Source of the DNA: Zoogloea oleivorans
GTDB taxonomy: Bacteria > Pseudomonadota > Gammaproteobacteria > Burkholderiales > Rhodocyclaceae
Reading direction: 5' to 3'
Length of the DNA: 64,000 nucleotides
Assembly (NCBI GenBank): GCA_030157785.1
Contig: JAOAUC010000078.1
Coordinates: 46,206-110,205, forward strand
The position numbers and the translations under genes are program-made. Positions 50,373 to 59,367 of the stretch are shown here, in pieces. Position 1 is the stretch's first letter. Each line of letters starts with the position of its first letter. A model generated the notes under the pieces. It saw nothing but the letters and a program-made list of their open reading frames with translations, had not been told where the DNA came from and did no database searches.

Positions 50373-51980
50373 TCAGGTTGGAGCCTGCGGCACGGCTTCG
50401 GCTTCTGCCACCGGCAGTTCGATCTTGAACACCCCGTGATTGGCCACCTCGCCCCATAGCCGGCCACCGTGGATGTCGACGATGGCCCGGCTGACCGGCA
50501 AACCAAGACCCAGCCCACTCGACTTGGTGGACTGGAAGGGCTCGAAAATGCGCGCCGCGTGCCGGGCCGACAAGCCCTGCCCGGAATCCTCCACCCGCAG
50601 GCAGATCCGACCGTTGCCCTCCAGCTCTGCCGCCACCCAGATCCGGCGTGGCTGGCGGGGGCTTTCACTGACCGCGTCAAAGGCATTCGACAGCAGGTTG
50701 CGCAGCACCACTTCCATCTGCAGACGGTCGACGAGCAGATTCACTGCAGGCATATGGCCCGTCTTCAAGCGGATGCCGGAGCGCTCGGCCTGGCTCCGAT
50801 AGGGCGCCACCGCCAACTCGACGAGTTCTGCCAGGGGAATGGATTCGAGCCGGGTGGTGCCGGTGTTGAAGAAATCGCGCAGACGTCGCAAGACCTCGGT
50901 GGCCCGGCCGGATTCCCGCTGCACACAGAGGATCGCCGCCTGCAACTGTTCACTCTCGCCCCGCGCCAGCAGTTGCTCACAGGCCCCCGCGTAGGCGGCC
51001 AGCGCGGTGAGGGGCTGACTGAGTTCGTTGGCCAGCGCACCGGCCATTTCCCCCGCAGCAGCCAGACGCAGGCTGCGACGCAACTCATCGCCAGTACGCT
51101 GCTGCTCGTCCACCACCACGCCAACGAAAAAGCCCACCAGGGCCATGGCCAGCGCCAGCAGTTGCAGCTCTTCCAGGCTCACCGCGCTGAAGTGCATGGT
51201 CTGCACGGCAACGATCACCCCCAGCTGCAAAAAGGCCGCGCACACGATGGCGCCCGCCATGCCCTGACGCGCAGCGGCCCACACGATGGGCAGAAAGAGC
51301 AGGTAAAAGAGCTTGAAGCCGTTGTGCCCGCCCATGCCGAAAGCCACCCACAGGGTAACCAGGGCCAGCAACAGGTAAGCAACGCTTTCCAGGTTCGCCA
51401 CGGTACGCCACAGCAGGCGGCGCCCCTCCTCGCAGCTCAACCACCACAGCAGCGGCATCAGCACCGAGATGCCCACCGCATCGCCCACCCAGAAGCGCAC
51501 CAGGCCACTCCACCAGCCGGAGCGGGGCAGCAACCCCCCCACCCGCAGCGCGACCAGGTAAACACAGGTCACCACCAGGGAGCCCGCGACCACCAGGATC
51601 AGCCAGGTAAACAGGCTGCGCCGGTCATCGAGAAGCGTATCGCGCGGCAGTCGCCCAGCCAGCACGGAGGCCAGGAGCACGTAACCCGTCGACAGGATCA
51701 GCGCCGACACAATGCTGGCCAGCGGTGCATCCGTGACCCCGCGCACCGCCAGCTCGCTGAGCAGCACCGCCGCGGTGAAGGGCAGCCACGCCACCCTGCC
51801 GAGCCGCAGGACGAGCACCAGCCCGAGGGCCGGCGCCGGGTTCCAAGGGGTGATGTTGAGGCCGTGCAGCGGATGGATGAAGCTCGCCACGTCGACGGCC
51901 ATGTAGAGGGCGACAAAGGCGATGAACAGGGGTACCCGGACGAGCCAGCCGGTGCTGGGATGCTTGATGTCGCTAATCAT
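50373..51980 (-). CDS. MASE1 sensor kinase lacking the phospho-accepting His
   Basis: 535 residues. N-terminal MASE1-like membrane domain of about eight helices (1-300), then a degenerate HisKA: MAGALANELSQPLTALAAYA, where Asn318 (codon AAC, checked on the minus strand) replaces the phospho-accepting His of the usual AHELNQPL. The ATP-binding domain looks intact (LRNLLSNAFDAVSE, EDSGQGLS, GLGLGLPVSRAIV). It may act as a pseudokinase or phosphatase-like partner. Its start overlaps the helicase stop by 8 nt. No response regulator is encoded nearby. Confidence 0.85.
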   Translation of the reverse strand: MISDIKHPSTGWLVRVPLFIAFVALYMAVDVASFIHPLHGLNITPWNPAPALGLVLVLRLGRVAWLPFTAAVLLSELAVRGVTDAPLASIVSALILSTGYVLLASVLAGRLPRDTLLDDRRSLFTWLILVVAGSLVVTCVYLVALRVGGLLPRSGWWSGLVRFWVGDAVGISVLMPLLWWLSCEEGRRLLWRTVANLESVAYLLLALVTLWVAFGMGGHNGFKLFYLLFLPIVWAAARQGMAGAIVCAAFLQLGVIVAVQTMHFSAVSLEELQLLALAMALVGFFVGVVVDEQQRTGDELRRSLRLAAAGEMAGALANELSQPLTALAAYAGACEQLLARGESEQLQAAILCVQRESGRATEVLRRLRDFFNTGTTRLESIPLAELVELAVAPYRSQAERSGIRLKTGHMPAVNLLVDRLQMEVVLRNLLSNAFDAVSESPRQPRRIWVAAELEGNGRICLRVEDSGQGLSARHAARIFEPFQSTKSSGLGLGLPVSRAIVDIHGGRLWGEVANHGVFKIELPVAEAEAVPQAPT

Positions 51981-54900
51981 GCGCGGGGAGTTTTCTGGCG
52001 CGCTGGCGGGCCGGGCGAGCGTCGTCGCCCCTGGCTTCCGGCAAGGGCGCCAGCAAGGCGCGGATATCGTCCTCGCCAAACTTGACCGTGCCCTCGTAAT
52101 CGTCGGCGAGGATGCCTGCCGCCAGCTCGGCCTTCTTGTCCTGGAGGGCGAGGATTTTCTCTTCGATGGAACCGGCTACCACCAGCTTGTAGACGAAGAC
52201 TGCCTTGGTCTGACCGAGGCGGTGGGCACGGTCGGTGGCCTGGTTTTCGGCGGCCGGATTCCACCACGGGTCGTAGTGGATCACCGTGTCAGCGGCCGTG
52301 AGGTTGAGGCCGACTCCGCCAGCCTTCAGGCTGATCAGGAAAACCGGCACGGCGCCGTCCTGAAACTGGCGCACTGGCGTTTCCCGATCGGCCGTGTCGC
52401 CGGTGAGCATCACGAAACGGATGTCGCGGGCCTCGAGCTCGGCAGCAATCAGCGCCAGCATGCCGGTGAACTGGGAGAACAGCAGCACCTTGCGGCCCTC
52501 GTCCACCAGTTCGGGCAGCATGTCCATGAGCAGATCAAGCTTGGCCCGCTCCTTCACTTTGGCGGCCGCATCGGTCTTCAGGAGGCGCGGATCGCAGCAC
52601 ACCTGACGCAGCTTGAGCAGCGCGTCGAGGATCAGGATCTGGCTGCGCGCAAAGCCGCGTGCCGCGATCTCGTCGCGGATGCGCTTGTCCATGGTGGCGC
52701 GCACGGTTTCGTAGAGGTCGCGCTGGCGGCCTTCGAGCTCGACGCTGCGCACCACGATGGTCTTGGGCGGCAGCTCGGTGGCGACGTCGGCCTTGCGCCG
52801 GCGCAGGATGAAGGGGGCGATGCGGCGGGCCAGGATGTCGCGCCGGACCACGTCGCCGCGCTTTTCGATGGGGGTGCGCCAGCGGGTGGTGAAATCCTTG
52901 ATGTCGCCGAGAAAGCCCGGCAGCAGGAAGTCGAACTGGCTCCACAACTCGCCCAGGTGATTTTCCAGCGGCGTGCCGGTGAGGCACAGGCGATGCTCGG
53001 CCTTGAGGGTGCGCACCACCTGGGCGGCCTGACTGGCGGCGTTCTTCACCGTCTGGGCTTCGTCGAGGATCAGCGAGTGATATTCGTGGGCGGCGAGTTG
53101 CTCCCGGTCGCGCCACAGCAGGGGATAAGTGGTGAGGCACACGTCGTGGTCGGGAATTTGCGCAAAGGCTTCCGCCCGGTCGCTGCCACGCAGGCTGAGC
53201 ACCTTGAGGGCCGGCGCAAAGCGTTCGGCTTCGCGCTGCCAGTTGAAGACCAGTGAGGTCGGCAACACCACCAGGGCCGGTTTGCCGAGGCGCCGGGCGC
53301 GCTTTTCGACGAGCAGGTGGGCGAGGGTCTGGGCGGTTTTGCCAAGGCCCATGTCGTCGGCAAGAATACCGCCCAGACCGTGCCGGCGCAGGTGCTGCAG
53401 CCAGGCCAGGCCTTCGAGCTGGTAAGGGCGCAGCTCCAGCGCGAAGCCCTTGGGGGCAGCCACCTTCTTGATGCGGGTGGCCCCGCGGATGCGCTCGATC
53501 CATTCCTCCACACTCGCCATACCGCGGGCCTGCCAGCCCTCGCCAAGGGCTTCGGCGAGACGCGGGGCGTCCAGGCGCGACACCTTGAGCGTTGCCGACG
53601 GGGTGTCGAACAGATCGACCAGCGTGCGTGCGATGGGCTTGATGCGCTCGGCGGGCAGGGCAATACGCTCGCCATCGTCGAGCTCGACCATCACCCGCGC
53701 ATCGTCACGGATCGCGTCGATCTGCTTGCGGTCGAGCCAGCGCGGGTCCTGCCGGAAAACGGCGTGGAGCATCGGCGCCAGATCGAGCCGGCGGCCCTCC
53801 ACCTCGACGCCCAGCGACACCTGGAACCAGCCCCCCTCGCCTTCCTCGATGTCCACGTGCCAGTCGGTCGGCACCAGTATCCGGTGCCGAAAATCCTTCG
53901 GGCAGTCGATGCGCCAGCCGGCATCGCGCAGGGCCGGGGCGGTGAGCGAGAAGAAATGCGTCCAGTGGGCCTCGCTTTCGAGGCCGAAAATACCTTCCGG
54001 ACGGGGGCCGGCGCTCATCAGCCAGCTCGGTTTGACGGGCTGGAAGCCGGCTTTCAGAAAAGCCCGCCAGGCGGCCGCTTCGCGCTCCGGGTCACGCTTG
54101 ACGCGCACCGCGCGGCCATCGTCGAGGCTCGCCACCTCATGGGTAGAGCCGGCCTCGAAACGCGCATCGCCATAGGCAAACTGCGGCAAGGCCACGTCGT
54201 ATTCCTGGCCATTGAAGTCCACCGGGTAACCCCGGTGCTTGCGCCAGCTCCAGCAATGCAGGGTTTGCAGGCTGAGCACCGGCTGGCAGGCGACGTCGAG
54301 ACACGGCAATTCGGCCAGGCTGGCGCCCCGCGGAGAAGGCAGCGCCGGGGCCACCTGGGCCAGGGCACCGGCCACCACCGGCAGCTCGACCGGGGACAGG
54401 GGCGGCAGGGCGAGCACCTCGGCAAGGGCGGCGCCGCCTTCGATCAGCACCCGTCCGGCCTCGCCGCGGGCTGCGTCGAAATAGGCCAGCGGCTCGGTAC
54501 GGATTACCAGCTGGGCCGCCGGCTCGACGCTCACCCGGGCCTTCACGCCGCCTTCACCGGGTATCCAGTTGAGGCTGCCGGGGCGGGGTTTGCCGGCAGC
54601 AAGAGGGATGATGCGTCCGCTGTCGTCCAGCTCAAGGTAAGTCCGCCCGGTGGCGAGGGCAGCCTCCAGCAGGGCCAGCCCTTCCGGGCCACGCAAAGTG
54701 GGACGCCCGTAATAGGCATCACGCCGGCTCGCCTCGCGCAACAGGCGGAAGACCTGCAGGTCTTCCTCGCGCACGAAGGACGGTGGCTTGAGCAGGGCCT
54801 GCTCATAATTGCTCCAGGCGCTGGCACTCGCCATCGGCTCACCCTCGGGCCCGACGCGGCTCTTGATGAGGCTGAACTCCACCCCGTCATTCAGCAGCCA

Positions 54901-55332
54901 GGCGCTGCAGATGTAGAAGATGCTCTCCCGCACCTGCGCCGGCTTGCGTGCCTTGTCGGCCTTGGCAACGCGCTCCTGCAGGGTCTTGGCCCACGCCATG
55001 ATCTCGGCCCGGGGCTTGTCCACCAGTGTGCCGGGGCGGCGGGCGGCAAGGATCAGGGCCGCCGCATGCTTGCAGCGGTTGCCCACCGGGCAGGTGCAGC
55101 GGGTGCTCAATTCGATGCTGCTCTCGCCGAAATACTCCCGCCGCTCGATCCGCACGCTGACCCGGTAGGGCACCGCCTCAGTGCCCTGCACCAGGGCCTG
55201 AAGCTGGTTGCCGGCGGCTTCGATATGGCGCACCCGCCCCACATAGGCGCGGGCGCGGCTCAGCGAGTTGGCAGAAAAAAACTCGGCCAAAAGGGTGTCA
55301 TTGAGCTGGACGAGAAGACGAGCGAGTTCCAT
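51973..55332 (-). CDS. SNF2-family helicase with SWIM zinc finger
   Basis: 1119 residues. SWIM finger CTCPVGNRCKHAAALI near residue 80, then a long middle region and a two-lobed SNF2 ATPase: GGILADDMGLGKTAQTLAHL (Walker A), LILDEAQTVKNAAS (DEAQ, a variant DEAD box), and C-lobe motifs HRLGQTKAVFVYKLV. DNA or nucleoprotein remodelling motor; bacterial role unknown. Followed by the kinase gene with an overlap. A single Rho or RapA-like role is less likely, since the SWIM and domain order match the DEAD/SNF2 SWIM group. Confidence 0.9.
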   Translation of the reverse strand: MELARLLVQLNDTLLAEFFSANSLSRARAYVGRVRHIEAAGNQLQALVQGTEAVPYRVSVRIERREYFGESSIELSTRCTCPVGNRCKHAAALILAARRPGTLVDKPRAEIMAWAKTLQERVAKADKARKPAQVRESIFYICSAWLLNDGVEFSLIKSRVGPEGEPMASASAWSNYEQALLKPPSFVREEDLQVFRLLREASRRDAYYGRPTLRGPEGLALLEAALATGRTYLELDDSGRIIPLAAGKPRPGSLNWIPGEGGVKARVSVEPAAQLVIRTEPLAYFDAARGEAGRVLIEGGAALAEVLALPPLSPVELPVVAGALAQVAPALPSPRGASLAELPCLDVACQPVLSLQTLHCWSWRKHRGYPVDFNGQEYDVALPQFAYGDARFEAGSTHEVASLDDGRAVRVKRDPEREAAAWRAFLKAGFQPVKPSWLMSAGPRPEGIFGLESEAHWTHFFSLTAPALRDAGWRIDCPKDFRHRILVPTDWHVDIEEGEGGWFQVSLGVEVEGRRLDLAPMLHAVFRQDPRWLDRKQIDAIRDDARVMVELDDGERIALPAERIKPIARTLVDLFDTPSATLKVSRLDAPRLAEALGEGWQARGMASVEEWIERIRGATRIKKVAAPKGFALELRPYQLEGLAWLQHLRRHGLGGILADDMGLGKTAQTLAHLLVEKRARRLGKPALVVLPTSLVFNWQREAERFAPALKVLSLRGSDRAEAFAQIPDHDVCLTTYPLLWRDREQLAAHEYHSLILDEAQTVKNAASQAAQVVRTLKAEHRLCLTGTPLENHLGELWSQFDFLLPGFLGDIKDFTTRWRTPIEKRGDVVRRDILARRIAPFILRRRKADVATELPPKTIVVRSVELEGRQRDLYETVRATMDKRIRDEIAARGFARSQILILDALLKLRQVCCDPRLLKTDAAAKVKERAKLDLLMDMLPELVDEGRKVLLFSQFTGMLALIAAELEARDIRFVMLTGDTADRETPVRQFQDGAVPVFLISLKAGGVGLNLTAADTVIHYDPWWNPAAENQATDRAHRLGQTKAVFVYKLVVAGSIEEKILALQDKKAELAAGILADDYEGTVKFGEDDIRALLAPLPEARGDDARPARQRARKLPAHD

Positions 55333-55392
55333 GCCGACAGGTTCGGGCGGGCGAAAGGCCGGATTTTAGGGCTTACGGCGCCCTGGCGATAC

Positions 55393-56205
55393 CTAGCCGC
55401 GGGCGTCGCGGCCGCTGTCGAGGGAATAACCCGCCGCATCAAGCATGGCTGGCAGGGCTTCAGCGGCACGCACGCGCAGGCGGATGCTGACCTTCTCGCT
55501 GAGCGGTGAGTGGCCGGGGTTGATTTCGATGGTCGGAATCCCGTGCTCCACTGCCCACAACACCGGCCCGGCGATGTACGGAAAGGCGCTGCCGGTACCG
55601 ACCGACAGAATCAGGTCCGGCCCGGCGGCCAGCACGGTTTGAAAGCGGTGCAAGGCCTGGTCGGGCAGGCTCTCGCCAAAGAGCACCACGTCCGGGCGCA
55701 GGATGCCGCCGCAGTAGGGGCATTCGGGGGGAATCGACAGGCCGGCGTAGTTGTCCACATGGCGCGAGCGCCCGCAATCCACGCAGCGCAGGCGACGCAG
55801 GGTGCCGTGCATTTCGATCACATCGCGGGAACCCGCAGCCAGGTGAAAACCGTCTACATTCTGGGTCAGCACCGTGACGCCGCCATGCAGGGCTTCCAGC
55901 CGGGCAATCGCGTAATGGCCGGCATTGGGCCGGGCGCCGCGGCAGGCCGACTCGATCTGTGCCAGGTAGTGCCAGGTGATGTCCGGCCGTTGCTGGAACA
56001 TCTCCCCCGACAGGGCCTGCTCGATGGGCATGCCGATGTCGGTATGGGCATCCTCGTACAGGCCGCCGACACCCCGGTAGGTGGGCAGGCCGGAATCGGC
56101 CGAGAGCCCGGCGCCGGTGATGAAAAGGATGCGCTGTGCGGTCGAAAGCAGGCGACCCGCGGCGGCGATGCCGTCGGCGTGTTCGGTTAAGGTAGTGTTT
56201 GGCAT
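55393..56205 (-). CDS. Sirtuin (NAD-dependent protein deacylase)
   Basis: 270 residues. NAD site GAGLSADSGLPTYRG, catalytic TQNVDGFHLAAG, EMHGTLRRLRC, zinc cysteines CVDC and CPYC, and SVGTGSAFPYIAGP. Removes acyl groups from lysines. Start at 56205 chosen for the family start; the 12-residue upstream extension is not conserved in form. It stands 60 bp past the SNF2 helicase start region, same strand. Confidence 0.92.
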   Translation of the reverse strand: MPNTTLTEHADGIAAAGRLLSTAQRILFITGAGLSADSGLPTYRGVGGLYEDAHTDIGMPIEQALSGEMFQQRPDITWHYLAQIESACRGARPNAGHYAIARLEALHGGVTVLTQNVDGFHLAAGSRDVIEMHGTLRRLRCVDCGRSRHVDNYAGLSIPPECPYCGGILRPDVVLFGESLPDQALHRFQTVLAAGPDLILSVGTGSAFPYIAGPVLWAVEHGIPTIEINPGHSPLSEKVSIRLRVRAAEALPAMLDAAGYSLDSGRDARG

Positions 56206-56349
56206 GCTGAATCCCTTGCGGGAGAAAACGACGGAAACCACGCGGGGCGCAGCGCAGTCGAGACTATCCGCCTAACGGCAGGCGCTGCGAAGGGTTTAAT
56301 TCTGACCGACCCGCCGGTCGGGAGCCATACAGAAAGACCAAAGAAAGTC

Positions 56350-57168
56350 ATGTGTCAGCTGTTAGGAATGAACTGCAATACGCCGACGGACATCTGCTTC
56401 TCCTTCGCCGGCTTCCAGGCCCGCGGCGGGCTGACCGACGTCCACGGTGACGGCTGGGGCATCGCCTTCTTCGAAGGCCGTGGCGTGCGCGTCTTCCTCG
56501 ACCCGAAGGCCAGCAGTGCCTCGCCGGTGGCCGAGCTGGTGCGCCAGTACCCGATCCACTCGCTCAACGTCATCGCCCACATCCGCAAGGCCACCCAGGG
56601 CGTCATCACCCTGGAAAACACCCATCCCTTCCAGCGCGAACTGTGGGGGCGCTACTGGGTTTTCGCCCACAACGGCAATCTCAAGGGCTTCCAGCCGGAA
56701 CTGCGCGGCTACTTCCAGCCGGTGGGCCAGACCGATTCCGAGCAGGCTTTCTGCTACCTGATGGAATCCCTGCGCCGCCAGTTTCCGGACGGCGAGCCCT
56801 CCCGCGACGAACTGTTCGCGGTGATCCGCGCGATTGCCGCCGAAATCGGCAGCCATGGCGAATTCAACTTCCTGCTCTCCAACGGCACCTGCCTGTTCGC
56901 CCATTGCGCTTCAAGGCTGACCTACATCGTGCGCCAGGCGCCTTTCGACCAGGCCCACCTGAAGGACCAGGACCTGACCGTGGACTTCAGCCAGCTGACC
57001 TCCCCCGCCGACCGAGTGGCGATCGTCGCAACAACGCCGCTGACCGACAACGAAACCTGGTTGCCGATCCCGCCCGGGAGCCTGATGCTCTTTGTGGACG
57101 GCAGCCCCGTGGACGCCGGGCCGGCCGCGACTTGCGCCTTTATCCGGGCAGAGACGACACCCGGCTGA
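56350..57168 (+). CDS. Class II glutamine amidotransferase (YafJ-like)
   Basis: 272 residues. N-terminal nucleophile Cys2 (MCQLLGMN) exposed after removal of Met1, HGDGWGIAFFEG, IAHIRKATQG and FAHNGNLKGF, the Ntn-hydrolase GATase_4 pattern. It lacks a synthase domain, so it may act on small molecules such as in glutamine salvage; the partner is unknown. Divergent from the sirtuin. Confidence 0.88.
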   Translation: MCQLLGMNCNTPTDICFSFAGFQARGGLTDVHGDGWGIAFFEGRGVRVFLDPKASSASPVAELVRQYPIHSLNVIAHIRKATQGVITLENTHPFQRELWGRYWVFAHNGNLKGFQPELRGYFQPVGQTDSEQAFCYLMESLRRQFPDGEPSRDELFAVIRAIAAEIGSHGEFNFLLSNGTCLFAHCASRLTYIVRQAPFDQAHLKDQDLTVDFSQLTSPADRVAIVATTPLTDNETWLPIPPGSLMLFVDGSPVDAGPAATCAFIRAETTPG

Positions 57169-57295
57169 CGCAAAAATGTCAGAATTGTCAGGAAGCACTT
57201 TTTTTATGAATTACGTCACAGAAAACCACCAGTGAAAATTTGCGATGTATCCGGGCTAGAATCCCTGGATATCGCAATACCGGGTCGAAACCTCC

Positions 57296-57739
57296 ATGCC
57301 GACAAGCGCCCCGCAAGACTGCCCCCTGTGCTTCCCCGAGCGGGAGAACGTGCTTTGGCACGATGCCAGTTGCCGTGTGATCCGGGTCAACGATCCGGAC
57401 TACCCCGGCTATTGCCGCCTGATCTGGAACGAGCACGTGGCTGAAATGAGTGATCTGTCCACCTCTGAGCAACGCCACTGCTTCAACATCCTGATGGCTG
57501 TTGAAGTGGCCCTGCGGGAATGTTTCCACCCGGAGAAGATCAACCTGGCCAGTTTCGGCAACGTGGTGCCGCATCTGCATTGGCACCTCATCCCGCGCTA
57601 TCTCGACGACCGCCATTTTCCGCAGCCGGTGTGGGGCATGGCGCAACGCAAGGGCGGTACTTCGCCCGCCCCCGCGGTCGATGACGCCCGCCTCGCCCTG
57701 GCGGTACGCAACGCCATCGCCGAGCACCTTTCAGGCTGA
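57296..57739 (+). CDS. HIT-family nucleotide hydrolase/transferase
   Basis: 147 residues. DCPLCFPERENVLWHD zinc-like CxxC start and the histidine triad VVPHLHWHLIPRY (active-site His in the HxHxH). Acts on nucleotide phosphoramidates or dinucleotides. The gene for an unknown protein follows 17 bp downstream. Confidence 0.92.
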   Translation: MPTSAPQDCPLCFPERENVLWHDASCRVIRVNDPDYPGYCRLIWNEHVAEMSDLSTSEQRHCFNILMAVEVALRECFHPEKINLASFGNVVPHLHWHLIPRYLDDRHFPQPVWGMAQRKGGTSPAPAVDDARLALAVRNAIAEHLSG

Positions 57740-57756
57740 GGCCGGAGGATCGTTCC

Positions 57757-59367
57757 ATGACGGACAGCCCCCAGATCTACACCGACCTGCGCAGCGTCGA
57801 GCAGTACCGCAAGCTGCTGCGCAACCTGCACACCCTCAACGCCACCGAGAGCCACGCCACCCTGGTGCGCATGCTCGAGGGCCTGCTGGCCAGCCCCCTG
57901 GGGCCGGAGGAGCAGCTTGAGGTGCTCGAGTCGGCTCGCCAGACGATCACCTTCGTCCAGCACGAGATGTCGTCCCGCTACGCCGCCCACCCGCTGCCCC
58001 CCGACAGCTCTGAAGATTCCACCCTGCGCCAGGTCGTGCGCCTGTGGACCGCCCTCAGTACCGCCTATGCACGGCTGGCCGAAGGCGGCAGCGGCGGTGA
58101 CGAATTCCGGGCCCAGTGGCCCCTGCTGGCCCAGCGGCGCATCCAGTATCTCGGGCAGGTCATCATCGAATATTTCCGGGCTCACCGGGCCGAACCGCCG
58201 GGCGCCTGGAAGTCCGTCCATGCCGCCTTCCTCGAAGCCGAACGGGCGGGCGTCTCCCACAGCCGTGTCATCGATCCCCTCAACAACACCTGGAAGGCCC
58301 AGAGCCCGGACGAGGCCTACATCGCCCTGCTGCTGGTCGATCTGACCAACCCCTACGGCCGCAACCAGCGCGAGCTCAACTGGATCTGCCGCTGGGCGCA
58401 GCGCTTCGCACCCTATTGCATCATGCAGAGCACCTGGGAAAAGGACGACGCCCGCGCCTACGGCCTCGACCTGAGCGAAGACCACGGCCTGCGGCCGATC
58501 GCGCTGATCGGCTCCCGCCCTGGCATGCGGCGCTTCGACGGCCACCGCCTGGCAGCCCAGATCAAGGCCATGCTGGCCGAATTCAAGCAGGGCACCACGC
58601 CGGCCTCGCTGGGCCTTGGCGACGACTGCTCCCAGCCGGCCTGCGCCCGCCTTCTCGTGTCCCTGTACCGTCCGTGGGGCATGTCGGCGGCCGGGCGGCG
58701 CTTTCCCCGGCGCAGCAAGAAGGGCGGCAACAAGATCTGCACCGACTGGGAAGGCATCGGCCTGCTCGTTTCAGGGCAGGAATTCATGCCGCCCAACCGG
58801 CGCCAGACCATGGGCAGCCGCTACGACATGAACGTGATCACCTTCGGCGCCCGCGTGGACGACGAAGTGCTGCCGATCATGGATCCGGAAGCCGAAGCCA
58901 TCCGCCGCGGCTACAGCATCGACGAATGGGCCACGGTAGATCACTCGGTGTCGGGCTTCCGCCTCCAGCGCAAGCATCCCGGACAGCGCATCGAGCACCA
59001 CCAGCTGGTCGGCATCAAGCCCAGCGACGGCAACCAGTACCTGCTCGGGCAGGTGAGCTGGCTGATGTATGAGCCGGACGGCACCCTGATGGCCGGCATC
59101 CATCTGCTCGCCGGCTTGCCATCAACGGTGGCCATGCGCGGCACGGGCGTCAATGTGGGCAGTCACGAACCCTACGCCCAGGGTTTCCTGCTGCCGGAAA
59201 TCGCCGCCATGCGGGCACCGGCAACCATCGTGCTGCCGGGCGGCTGGTTCCACGCCGACCGGGTGCTGGAACTGCACACCGGTGAAGCGCGGCAGATTCG
59301 CCTCAGCACGCTTGTGGCGCGAGGCACCAACTTCGATCAGGCTACCTACGAGAATATCGTCAGCTGA
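57757..59367 (+). CDS. Large protein with a PilZ-like C-terminal motif
   Basis: 536 residues, soluble, not recognised. The N-terminal half is helical; the C-terminal part has NLRDxSxxG-type VDHSVSGFRL (Asp395), HQLVGIKPSDGNQYLLGQVSWL and AGIHLLAG, resembling a degenerate PilZ domain (DxSxxG), although the RxxxR loop is not clear. It may bind a nucleotide such as c-di-GMP. Convergent with phoR: the two stops overlap by 8 bp in the palindrome GTCAGCTGAC (59359-59368). Confidence 0.7.
   Translation: MTDSPQIYTDLRSVEQYRKLLRNLHTLNATESHATLVRMLEGLLASPLGPEEQLEVLESARQTITFVQHEMSSRYAAHPLPPDSSEDSTLRQVVRLWTALSTAYARLAEGGSGGDEFRAQWPLLAQRRIQYLGQVIIEYFRAHRAEPPGAWKSVHAAFLEAERAGVSHSRVIDPLNNTWKAQSPDEAYIALLLVDLTNPYGRNQRELNWICRWAQRFAPYCIMQSTWEKDDARAYGLDLSEDHGLRPIALIGSRPGMRRFDGHRLAAQIKAMLAEFKQGTTPASLGLGDDCSQPACARLLVSLYRPWGMSAAGRRFPRRSKKGGNKICTDWEGIGLLVSGQEFMPPNRRQTMGSRYDMNVITFGARVDDEVLPIMDPEAEAIRRGYSIDEWATVDHSVSGFRLQRKHPGQRIEHHQLVGIKPSDGNQYLLGQVSWLMYEPDGTLMAGIHLLAGLPSTVAMRGTGVNVGSHEPYAQGFLLPEIAAMRAPATIVLPGGWFHADRVLELHTGEARQIRLSTLVARGTNFDQATYENIVS

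Noticed and set aside
53317..55509. A 730-codon plus-strand frame opposite the SNF2 helicase
   Set aside because: Antisense to a complete helicase; no motif recognised.
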